Both the position numbers and the translations under genes were made by a program. Of a DNA stretch of 64,000 bases, positions 53,095 to 61,017 are shown piece by piece. The notes beneath the pieces are model-generated. The model did not search any database, had not been told where the DNA came from, and saw nothing but the letters and a program-made list of their open reading frames with translations. Origin of the DNA: Actinomycetota bacterium. GTDB taxonomy: Bacteria; Actinomycetota; Actinomycetes; Streptosporangiales; Streptosporangiaceae. Within the stretch, counting starts at the first letter, position 1; the number at the start of each line of letters is the position of its first letter. The stretch is from assembly GCA_027313705.1 (NCBI GenBank), contig DAHVDE010000057.1, forward strand, positions 1 to 64,000. Direction: 5' to 3'.

Positions 53095-54405
53095 GTGCAC
53101 GTCTATGACATTCTCGGCATTGGCTTCGGCCCGGCGAACCTGGCCTTGGCGATCGCGCTTGAGGAAACCCTGCCCGAAGTCAACGCTCACTTTCTAGAAG
53201 CCAAGCAGGCCCCGGCATGGCAGGACGGCATGCTGCTGCCAGGCTCGAATATCCAGAACCATCCGGTGCGGGATCTGGTAACGCTGCGCAATCCGCGCAG
53301 CCGGTATAGCTTCATCAACTACCTTTTCGAGGAAGAACGACTTATCGAGCACCTGAACCTGCCGGTCGAGTTTCCGCTGCGCAAGGAATACGCCCAGTAT
53401 TTCGCCTGGGTCGGCAGGCATTTCGCGCATTACGCGGATTTCGGATCCCGCGTTGTCAAGATCGAGCCTGACCAAGTGCAAGGCGATCCCTGCTACGTGG
53501 CGACGACCGCGGCCGGCCGCCGCTTCGCGGGCCGTGCGCTGGTAGCGGGCACCGGCCGGACCCCGCACGTTCCTGAGCCGTTCGCGGCGGCACTTGGCCC
53601 GCAGGTGTTCCACCTCACCGACTACCTGCCCAGGCTGGCGGCGCTCAGCGCATCGCCAGAACGGATCGCGGTGATCGGCGGCAGCCAGAGCGCGGTTGAG
53701 ATCGTGCTTGACCTGGCCAGGCGTTTTCCTGATGCCGAGATAGTCAATTACCTCCGCGCTTTCGGGCTGCGGCTGAAAGACACCAGCCCGTTCAGCGAGG
53801 AAGGATACTTCCCCGGCTTCACCAAGTACTACTACGGTGCCAGCCGCGAGCGTAAACGGTCGCTTGACAGCTATCTGCGGCTAACTAATTACTCATCAGC
53901 CGACGCCGACGTGCTGCACGAACTGTACCTGCTGATCTACGAGCAACGGCTCGACGGGCGGCAACGGGTACGGGTTCAGGGTAACCGGCAGGTCATCGAC
54001 GCCAGCCTGGCAGGGAGCCGAATCAGCCTGGTATTGGCCGAAACCAACTACGGCGATATCGAGCACGATGAGGTCGATCTGGTGGTGGTCGCGACGGGCT
54101 TCCGCGACCTCGGCCCGCAGCCGAACCAGGAACCCTATCCGGCCCTGCTAACCGGGCTCCGTGACCTGCTGACCTTCGACCAGGACGGATACCTGGCGAT
54201 CAACGAAGACTACAGCCTGATCACGGCGTCGGCGGACGCGCCGCTGATCTTCCTTAACGGCCTGTGCGAATCAAGTCATGGCATTGGCGACTCAGGCTCC
54301 TTCAGCCTGCTGTCGCTGCGCGCCGCCACTATCGCTGGCGGCTATCTGGCCAGAAGCGGGTATCAGCCGATGCCGCTACGTGAGATGGAGGACAGCCCAG
54401 CATGA
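53095..54405 (+). CDS. amino acid N-monooxygenase (Lys/Orn-type), first copy
   Basis: GTG 53095, six bases after GAGGGA, gives 436 residues. FAD motif GIGFGPANLALAIALEE, NADPH motif IAVIGGSQSAVEIVLDL and VVVATGF are those of SidA/IucD/PvdA. The substrate-side HGIGDSGSFSLLSLRA motif is also typical. It hydroxylates the side-chain amine of lysine, ornithine or a related diamine. The ATGA overlap couples it to the aminotransferase. With that neighbour, N4-hydroxy-diaminobutyrate is a likely product, but lysine is possible. Confidence 0.9.
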   Translation: MHVYDILGIGFGPANLALAIALEETLPEVNAHFLEAKQAPAWQDGMLLPGSNIQNHPVRDLVTLRNPRSRYSFINYLFEEERLIEHLNLPVEFPLRKEYAQYFAWVGRHFAHYADFGSRVVKIEPDQVQGDPCYVATTAAGRRFAGRALVAGTGRTPHVPEPFAAALGPQVFHLTDYLPRLAALSASPERIAVIGGSQSAVEIVLDLARRFPDAEIVNYLRAFGLRLKDTSPFSEEGYFPGFTKYYYGASRERKRSLDSYLRLTNYSSADADVLHELYLLIYEQRLDGRQRVRVQGNRQVIDASLAGSRISLVLAETNYGDIEHDEVDLVVVATGFRDLGPQPNQEPYPALLTGLRDLLTFDQDGYLAINEDYSLITASADAPLIFLNGLCESSHGIGDSGSFSLLSLRAATIAGGYLARSGYQPMPLREMEDSPA

Positions 54406-55784
54406 GCGAGCCACAGGCCCGATATCTCGGCCCGAGCGTTCCGATGGCGCCACCGGGTCCGCTCAGCAAGGTGTTCCTTGACACGCAGGAACATCTCGAA
54501 TCGAACGCCCGCACCTATCCGAGGCGGTTGCCGATCGCGGTCAAGCGCGCGCAAGGCTGCTACATCGAGGACGTCGACGGCAACGTCTACCTGGACTTCC
54601 TGTCCGGAGCAGGCGTCTTGTCGCTCGGACACAACCATCCGGAACTGATGACCGCGGCCGCCGACCAGCTCGGCGTCCTCGTGCACGGCCTTGACCTGCC
54701 CACTCCGGTCAAGGACGAGTTCACCCGCCGCCAGCTCGCCATGCTGCCTGAGCCCATGCGCTCGGCGATGAAGCTGCACTTTTGCGGCCCGACCGGAGCC
54801 AACGCCGTCGAGGCCGCGATCAAACTCGCCAAGATCACCACAAGACGCGGCGGCATCGTGTCATTCCAGGGCGGGTTCCACGGCAGCACGGCGGGCGCCA
54901 TGGCGGTGACCGGCAACGTGGCTGCCAAGGAGCGCGTGCCTGACGGCATGCCAGGCGTGCACTTTTTCCCTTATTCCTACTGCCTGCGCTGCCCGCTCGG
55001 GCTGCGCCGCCACGACTGCGCGGTGAACTGCATTACTTACCTGGAAAAATCGCTGGCAGACTCGCACAGCGGCATGACCAGGCCAGCCGCGGTGATCATG
55101 GAACTGATCCAGGGCGAAGGCGGCACCGTCGTCGCCGAGCCCGAGTTCGTGGCGCGGGTTCGGGAGGTGACCCGGCTACACGACGTGCTCTTGATCATCG
55201 ACGAGGTGCAGACCGGATGCGGCCGGACCGGTACCTGGTTTGCGTTCGAGCAGTACGGCATTGAGCCGGACATCGTGGTCGCGTCCAAGGGCCTGTCAGG
55301 TATCGGCCTTCCTGTCGCGGTCCTGCTGTACGACCGCCGCCTCGATACCTGGCCTCCGGGAGCGCACATCGGCACGTTCCGCGGTAACCAGCTCGCCTTT
55401 GCCACCGGAGTCGCCGCGCTTGAGGTGATCGAGCGCGATCAGGTGCTCGCCAACGTCACCAGGCAAGGCGAACTGCTCGGCGGGCTGCTCGCCGAACTCG
55501 CGGCACGCTCGCCGTGGATCGCGCAGGTGCGCGGGCTCGGCCTGATCTGGGGTGTCGAACTCGCCCATCCCGATACCGGCCGGCCTGCCACCGCCCTGGC
55601 GAGCGCCGTGCAGCAGGCGGCGCTGCGAAACGGCCTCATACTCGAGGTCGGCGGCCGGGACGACTGCGTGCTGCGGCTGCTGCCGCCGCTGACGACCGAC
55701 AGCGACCAGATCACCGCCGCGGTAGCGGCGCTCGCCAGCGCGTTCGCCGAGGCGGACGCCGACTTCCATCCGAGTGCGACATGA
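54402..55784 (+). CDS. diaminobutyrate-2-oxoglutarate aminotransferase-like
   Basis: 460 residues, class III PLP aminotransferase. The start LDTQEHLESNARTYPRRLPIAV, the GPTGANAVEAAIKLAK strand, GGFHGSTAGAMAVTGN, the DEVQTGCGRTG motif and the PLP Lys in ASKGLSGIGLP are typical of the DABA aminotransferase group of siderophore pathways. A Cys-rich loop (CLRCPLGLRRHDCAVNC) is also seen in that group. It would aminate aspartate semialdehyde to L-2,4-diaminobutyrate using glutamate. Confidence 0.9.
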   Translation: MSEPQARYLGPSVPMAPPGPLSKVFLDTQEHLESNARTYPRRLPIAVKRAQGCYIEDVDGNVYLDFLSGAGVLSLGHNHPELMTAAADQLGVLVHGLDLPTPVKDEFTRRQLAMLPEPMRSAMKLHFCGPTGANAVEAAIKLAKITTRRGGIVSFQGGFHGSTAGAMAVTGNVAAKERVPDGMPGVHFFPYSYCLRCPLGLRRHDCAVNCITYLEKSLADSHSGMTRPAAVIMELIQGEGGTVVAEPEFVARVREVTRLHDVLLIIDEVQTGCGRTGTWFAFEQYGIEPDIVVASKGLSGIGLPVAVLLYDRRLDTWPPGAHIGTFRGNQLAFATGVAALEVIERDQVLANVTRQGELLGGLLAELAARSPWIAQVRGLGLIWGVELAHPDTGRPATALASAVQQAALRNGLILEVGGRDDCVLRLLPPLTTDSDQITAAVAALASAFAEADADFHPSAT

Positions 55785-57172
55785 CCGCGGTGCACGGGAT
55801 ACACGACGTCGTCGGCGTGGGTTACGGCCCGGCCGCCATGGCGGTCGCGGCCGTCTTCGAGGACGACAACGAGTCAGCCGGGCCCGACCACGAGCGGATC
55901 AGGGCCGCGTTCATCGAGCGGGAAAGCTCGTCAGCCTGGCAGCCGAACTTGCTGTTGCCAGGCACCGATATCCAGCATCACTTCCTGCGCGACCTAGCGA
56001 CCCCCCGCGACCCGCGGAGCCGGTTCACGTTCCCTAACTACCTGAAGGACACCGGCCGCCTTTACCCGTTCACGCTGATGGGCAACTACGTCACCAGAGC
56101 GGAATGGTCCCAGTACCTGCTCTGGGCAGCCGAGCAACTCGGCCAGGAAGTCAGGTACGACGCCGAGGTGCTCGGCGTGGCGCCCGCAGGGGCGGGTCAG
56201 AATGTGGAGCTGGCCATCGTCAGCTACCGCGACCGGCGCACCGGCGAACTAGGCCAGATGGCAGGGCGCAACGTCCTGGTCTCATCCGGGCACCTGCCGT
56301 ACGTGCCTGAGGTGTTCAGCCCGGTGCAAGGCGACCAGGTATTCCATGCCAGCGAGTACCTGCCGAGAGCCGCCGCGTTCGACCCTGGCAGCCCGCTTCG
56401 GGTGGCGGTCATCGGCGCAGGCCAGAACGCCGGCGAGATCTTCGTTCATCTGGCCCAGACCTTACCGCGGGCGCAGGTTTACCTGCTGGCCCGCAATTCG
56501 GGCATCCGCATGTACGAGCTCGGCCACTTCAGCAACGAGGCGTATTTCCCTGACGAGACCGACTATTTCTACGCGCTGGACAGCCAGCTCAGGCAGCGCA
56601 TATTCGGCGAACAGCACGCGACGAATTACGCTGCGGTCGACCCTGACCTATCCACGATCATGTACCGGCTTGTCTACGAGGATCGCTTCTTCGGCCGCCG
56701 CCGACTGCACGTGCGCAAGCGCACCGAGGTCACCAGGGCGGACGCCTGCCCGCACGGCATCAGGTTGTCGCTGCGGGAGGTGTATCTGGACACCGCGGAC
56801 GAACTCGAAGTGGACGCCGTCGTCGTGTGCACCGGCTATGTCGAGCCACGCCTGCCTTCGTTCCTGGCCCCGTTCGCCGACTTCGTCGTCACCGATGCCA
56901 GCGGCGACCCGCAGGTCACCAAGGCGCACCGGGTGGTCACCAAGCCGCGTTGCGAGGTAGGCATCTACCTGAACGGCATCACCGAGTGGCGCCACGGCAT
57001 CAACAGCGCGACCTCATTTTCCACCATCGCGCTCAAGGCCGAGCGGATCGCACGTGATATCAAGCGCGGTGGCCGGCCGAACGGATCTAAGCCGGCGGCC
57101 GAACAGCCGGCGGCGCGGTTCGGCCTGCAAGAGCCTTTCGCATCGCTTAAGCCAGCCAGAGGAAAGGTATAG
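55781..57172 (+). CDS. amino acid N-monooxygenase, second copy
   Basis: ATG overlaps the aminotransferase stop; 463 residues. FAD motif GVGYGPAAMAVAAVFED, NADPH motif VAVIGAGQNAGEIFVHL and VVVCTGYVE match the lysine/ornithine monooxygenase family but the sequence is clearly different from the first copy. Final SFSTIALKAERIA replaces the normal C-terminal motif. Two distinct hydroxylases suggest that two amines are N-hydroxylated, or that one has changed function. Confidence 0.88.
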   Translation: MTAVHGIHDVVGVGYGPAAMAVAAVFEDDNESAGPDHERIRAAFIERESSSAWQPNLLLPGTDIQHHFLRDLATPRDPRSRFTFPNYLKDTGRLYPFTLMGNYVTRAEWSQYLLWAAEQLGQEVRYDAEVLGVAPAGAGQNVELAIVSYRDRRTGELGQMAGRNVLVSSGHLPYVPEVFSPVQGDQVFHASEYLPRAAAFDPGSPLRVAVIGAGQNAGEIFVHLAQTLPRAQVYLLARNSGIRMYELGHFSNEAYFPDETDYFYALDSQLRQRIFGEQHATNYAAVDPDLSTIMYRLVYEDRFFGRRRLHVRKRTEVTRADACPHGIRLSLREVYLDTADELEVDAVVVCTGYVEPRLPSFLAPFADFVVTDASGDPQVTKAHRVVTKPRCEVGIYLNGITEWRHGINSATSFSTIALKAERIARDIKRGGRPNGSKPAAEQPAARFGLQEPFASLKPARGKV

Positions 57173-57177
57173 GCAAC

Positions 57178-57552
57178 ATGTCCGCGGACCAGATCAGGAT
57201 TAAGCACTGGGGTCACGACGATCTAATTTTCGAGCAAAAATACAACACCTACGCGGGCCGGTTTTTCCCGTTCGACGGAGTGGATCAGCCCGAGTGGGGC
57301 GGTGCCTGGGTCGCCGTAGAACCGGACGAGCGCACCACGCCACACGGGCACCAGGAAAAGGAGATGCTCTTCGTCATCAGCGGCCGCGGGCTGCTGCGCA
57401 TGGGTACGGCAGAGCGTGAGGTCTGCTACGGCGACACCGTCTACGTGACTCCAGGCGTGGACCACGACCTGACCGCGCTCGGCCCTGACCGGCTCGTGTT
57501 CCTTGACATGTGGTGGGACACGCCGCAGGACGAGCGGAACGGCGATGGCTAG
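57178..57552 (+). CDS. small cupin, candidate hydrazine-synthetase cupin subunit
   Basis: 124 residues, single cupin. The metal motif is TTPHGHQEKEMLFVISG (two His and a Glu), with the later His in TPGVDHDL. In hydrazine synthetases such as Spb40 and Tri28 a cupin domain is fused to a MetRS-like domain and rearranges the aminoacyl ester to an N-N bond. Here the cupin is a separate gene, five bases after the hydroxylase. The gene overlaps the oxidase by eight bases. Confidence 0.82.
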   Translation: MSADQIRIKHWGHDDLIFEQKYNTYAGRFFPFDGVDQPEWGGAWVAVEPDERTTPHGHQEKEMLFVISGRGLLRMGTAEREVCYGDTVYVTPGVDHDLTALGPDRLVFLDMWWDTPQDERNGDG

Positions 57553-58717
57553 CGCGGACGCCGTCGTCATCGGCGGTGGAATCGCGGGCACCGCCGTCGC
57601 GCTGGAACTGGCGCGCCGTGACGTCAGCGTGCTGCTATGCGAGCAAGGACGTACCCCTGGCGAGGGGGCGACAACCTGGTCTGGCGGCCTGCTCCGCGCC
57701 CATCACACGGCGCACTGCGTCACCGCGCTGGCCGCCCGCAGCCTGCCGGTCTTCCAGCACTGGGGCGATGCCGTCGGCGGCGAGTGCGGCTACCACAGGA
57801 CCGGGTTCGTCATGATCGTCGCCAGGCGGCTGCTCGGTCACCTGCGTCACAACGCGGCTGCCGTCGAGGCGGCGGGCGTGGCCACCGAAATGGTCAGCAC
57901 GGCGAGCATGGCGCAACGGTATCCCGCCCTTTCCTTCGCCGGCCAACAGGACGCCGACCTGGTGGCCGCCTATGAACCTGATGGCGGATACGTCGATCCT
58001 GCGGCGTGTGCCAGGTCGCTGCTCGCCGCTGCAGTGGCTCGCGGTGTCCGGCTCAGCGAAGGCGTCGCAGTCACCGGCATCGTGATCGAACGTGACCGGG
58101 TCGCCGGGGTGCAGACCACTCTCGGCCGGATCTGCACGCCTACGGTGGTGCTCGCCGCCGGCGCCTGGTCGGCGCGCCTGCTCGGCTCGGCCGGCCTGCA
58201 GTTGCCGGTGGAACCCAGGCGGATCGGCATCGCCAGGGCGCCTGTGGACGCCGGCAGCGGCCCGTTGCCTGCCGGGATCGATGACACACTCGGCACCTAC
58301 TTCAAGGCCGCAGGCCGCCAGCCAGGCGGCGGCGTCTATTTCGGCGTAACCGCCGACCCGCAGGTCACCCTCGACGCACTGCCCGCGCCGATCACGCAGG
58401 ACGAGGTGCAGGCCGCGGCCAAGCGGATCAGCATCAGGATCCCCGCGGTCCGCGCCGCGGCGGTCTGCGGAGCGCGAGCGGGCTTCGACGGGTACACACC
58501 CGACCGGCAGCCGATCATCGGCGCGGCCGACGTGCCTGGACTGTACATCAGCACAGGATTCAGCGGCGGCGGGGTGAAGATCGCGCCTGCCGTTGCCAGC
58601 CTGCTCGCCGCCGAGATCGCCGGCGAAGAACCAGACCCGCTGCTCGCGCCTTACCGGCCGCAGCGATTCGTGACGGGAAACCTCATCGAAAGCGAGTACC
58701 GGTATGTGCACTCCTGA
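57545..58717 (+). CDS. DAO-family FAD oxidoreductase
   Basis: ATG 57545 gives 390 residues. FAD-binding VVIGGGIAGTAVALELARR, glycine/sarcosine-oxidase-like YVDPAACARSLLAAA and C-terminal CGARAGFDGYTPDRQPIIG and FSGGGVKIAP are typical. In s56-p1 and triacsin clusters a homologous oxidase acts on the hydrazine intermediate made by hydroxylase and cupin-MetRS to release a hydrazino acid. The same role is likely here. Confidence 0.85.
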   Translation: MASADAVVIGGGIAGTAVALELARRDVSVLLCEQGRTPGEGATTWSGGLLRAHHTAHCVTALAARSLPVFQHWGDAVGGECGYHRTGFVMIVARRLLGHLRHNAAAVEAAGVATEMVSTASMAQRYPALSFAGQQDADLVAAYEPDGGYVDPAACARSLLAAAVARGVRLSEGVAVTGIVIERDRVAGVQTTLGRICTPTVVLAAGAWSARLLGSAGLQLPVEPRRIGIARAPVDAGSGPLPAGIDDTLGTYFKAAGRQPGGGVYFGVTADPQVTLDALPAPITQDEVQAAAKRISIRIPAVRAAAVCGARAGFDGYTPDRQPIIGAADVPGLYISTGFSGGGVKIAPAVASLLAAEIAGEEPDPLLAPYRPQRFVTGNLIESEYRYVHS

Positions 58718-59345
58718 ACCGCAACAGCTGAGCTGGCCCGCCCGCATTAGCGCCGTCGTGAACCGGGCCAGGGAAGATATCGACGTCATTATCGAAAAAG
58801 ACCCGGCACCCAAGTCACGCTGGGAAGTACTGCTCTATCCTCATATCCACGCATTGTGGACATATCGGGTCGCGCACTGGTTCTACGATCGCGACGCCAT
58901 GTTTACCGCCCGTGCGCTTTCCATGTTCGGCCGCCTGATCAGCGGCATCGAGATCCATCCGGGCGCCACGATCGGCCGGCGGTTCTTCATCGACCACGGA
59001 TCGGCGGTTGTGATTGGCGAAACGGTGCGCATCGGTGACGACGTCATGCTATATCACCAGGTCACGCTCGGATCGGTGGGCTGGTGGCGAGACCGGCTGC
59101 GCGAGCCTGGCGAGGCCAGGCACCCCACCCTTGAGAACGGCGTGATCGTCGGCACCAACGCCAGCGTTCTCGGCCCCATCACCGTGGGGGCGCACAGTGT
59201 CGTCGGTGCGCACGCCGTCGTGACCAAGTCGGTACCGCCGATGTCGCATGTGTCGGCTCGCCCAGATCGGCACCAGGAAACTGACCCGCAGGCCGGATCG
59301 CAAAACACCAGTCCATCGGCCGCCAGCGCCGCAGTCAGATCGTGA
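58704..59345 (+). CDS. serine O-acetyltransferase-like (CysE/EpsC)
   Basis: 213 residues. Left-handed beta-helix hexapeptide repeats follow an N-terminal helical part: GIEIHPGATIGRRFFIDHGSAVVIGETVRIG, VTLGSVG, NASVLGPITVGAHSVVGAHAVV. The catalytic His (IDHG) and the GIEIHPGA signature match CysE. ATG overlaps the oxidase by 14 bases. It could make O-acetylserine as an amino acid source, or acetylate a hydroxylamine or alcohol of the product. The Ser/Ala-rich tail is extra. Confidence 0.88.
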   Translation: MCTPEPQQLSWPARISAVVNRAREDIDVIIEKDPAPKSRWEVLLYPHIHALWTYRVAHWFYDRDAMFTARALSMFGRLISGIEIHPGATIGRRFFIDHGSAVVIGETVRIGDDVMLYHQVTLGSVGWWRDRLREPGEARHPTLENGVIVGTNASVLGPITVGAHSVVGAHAVVTKSVPPMSHVSARPDRHQETDPQAGSQNTSPSAASAAVRS

Positions 59346-59367
59346 AAACACACGGAGGTTCAGCACC

Positions 59368-61011
59368 ATGACAACACCCGCCCGGTTCATCGTGACCAGC
59401 GCCCCGCCGAACCCTAATGGCGATTTACACATCGGCCACCTGTCCGGACCGTTTCTTGGCGCTGACGTCCTGACCCGATTCCTGCGGCAAACCGGCCAGG
59501 ACGTCGTGCACGTCGGGTACGCCGATGACTTCTCCTGCTACGTCACGAGGAGAGCACGCGAACTTGACCGCCCCGCATCGGAAGTCGCGCACGTGTTCGG
59601 CTCCCGCATGGAGCAAACGCTCGGGCTCGGCAATATGGCCCAGGATTACTTCACCCACCCGCTGCGCGAACCCGTGCACAGCGAGATCGTGCAGCGCATG
59701 TTCGGCGAACTGTGGCGGCGCGGCGTCTTCGAAGTACGCGAACTGCCGACTTACTGGTGCATCGAGTGCGGCCGATACCTGTACGAGGCCGAGATGCGGG
59801 GCCGCTGCCAGTTCTGCGCCAGGCCATCGGACGGCATCTACTGCGAGGAGTGCGGCCTGCCGCAAGACAGCACAGGGCTGCGCGAGCCACAGTGCACCGC
59901 CTGCGGGACGACCAGCCTTGAGATCCGCAGCCAGCGCCGGATCGTCTTCCCGCTGGAAGACTACCGGTCCAGGCTGTGCGAGCACTACCGTAGCCAGCCC
60001 CTGCGGCCCAGGCTTCGCGGCTACCTAGACGAGATGCTCTCGCGCCCGCTGCCTGCCACTCCAGTCAGCCGGGTAGCCGACTACGGCGTGCAGGTACCAC
60101 TGGACGGCTGGGAAGGCAACATACTCGACACCTGGTACTCCGGTATTTTCGGATATATCGCGGCCACGTTGGCGCACGGACGGGCGTGCGGGCAAGGCGA
60201 CGGCGGTCTCGCCGCCTGGACCGCCCCTGACACGCGGGTCGCGCACTTCATCGGATTCGACTGCTCATTCTCCCACGCGATCTTGTGGCCTGCCTTGCTG
60301 ATGGCCCACGGGCAGTTCACGCTGCCCTCCTATGTGATCACCAACGAGTTCTACCGGCTGGAAGGCGAGAAGTTCTCCACCAGCCGCGGCCACGCGATCT
60401 GGGGCAACGACCTGCTCAGGCGCATCCCCGCCGATCTGCTGCGTTTCTACCTGTGCCTGACCGGACCAGAGACCGAGTTGTCGAACTTCGCGGCCAAGGA
60501 CTTTGCTCAGACCGTCAATGAGCAGGTTGTCGCGCCGCTTACGGGCTGGCTCTGGTCGGTGTTCGGGCTTGCCGGGCGGGCGTGGGGGGCGACCGTCGCA
60601 GACGTGGCGCCGCGCCGGGATTGCCGGCTAGCCGACCTGGCCGAGACGATGCCCGCCCGAGTCGGCGAAGCACTCGACCCTGATCGATTCTCACCGCGGC
60701 AAGCCGCAGAGCACCTGCTCACAGCGTTCCAGGCGCTGCCGCCCGCTCTCGACGAACTCGGCTCGGTCACGGCGGACACTGACCGGGACGCACTGCTGGC
60801 ACTGCACCTGGAGTTGCTGGCGACCCTGGCTGTGGTAGCTGCGCCGATCATGCCGACCTTCAGCTCGGAAGTGGCCAAGGCACTAGGACTTCGGACCGTC
60901 GACTCGCTGCGCCCCACGCTGCCATGGCCATCGCACGGGAAGCGGCTGCTGACACCAGGCCACCGGATCGGGGCGGAGCCGCCGGCGCTGTTCCAGCCGG
61001 TGGTCATGTAG
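59368..61011 (+). CDS. methionyl-tRNA synthetase-like protein, candidate hydrazine-synthetase subunit
   Basis: ATG 59368, nine bases after GGAGG, gives 547 residues, class I MetRS fold. HIGH is HIGH, KMSKS is KFSTS (EKFSTSRG), and four CxxC (CIEC, CQFC, CEEC, CTAC) keep the zinc knuckles. Pocket residues differ from MetRS: the TC-x-L-P-Y start reads TSAPPNPNG, and the WLDAPIGY strand reads WYSGIFGY, so methionine is unlikely. In known hydrazine synthetases this domain charges an amino acid onto an N-hydroxyl amine using ATP. The nearby cupin completes the reaction. Confidence 0.85.
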   Translation: MTTPARFIVTSAPPNPNGDLHIGHLSGPFLGADVLTRFLRQTGQDVVHVGYADDFSCYVTRRARELDRPASEVAHVFGSRMEQTLGLGNMAQDYFTHPLREPVHSEIVQRMFGELWRRGVFEVRELPTYWCIECGRYLYEAEMRGRCQFCARPSDGIYCEECGLPQDSTGLREPQCTACGTTSLEIRSQRRIVFPLEDYRSRLCEHYRSQPLRPRLRGYLDEMLSRPLPATPVSRVADYGVQVPLDGWEGNILDTWYSGIFGYIAATLAHGRACGQGDGGLAAWTAPDTRVAHFIGFDCSFSHAILWPALLMAHGQFTLPSYVITNEFYRLEGEKFSTSRGHAIWGNDLLRRIPADLLRFYLCLTGPETELSNFAAKDFAQTVNEQVVAPLTGWLWSVFGLAGRAWGATVADVAPRRDCRLADLAETMPARVGEALDPDRFSPRQAAEHLLTAFQALPPALDELGSVTADTDRDALLALHLELLATLAVVAAPIMPTFSSEVAKALGLRTVDSLRPTLPWPSHGKRLLTPGHRIGAEPPALFQPVVM

Positions 61012-61017
61012 CCAGCC

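Noticed and set aside
53095-57172. Hydroxamate siderophore cluster
   Set aside because: Two N-hydroxylases and a DABA aminotransferase fit, but there is no acyltransferase for the hydroxylamine, no NIS synthetase, NRPS or siderophore receptor; cupin and MetRS-like fit N-N chemistry better.
59368-61011. Housekeeping methionyl-tRNA synthetase
   Set aside because: Methionine-pocket residues are replaced and the gene lies in a biosynthetic operon.
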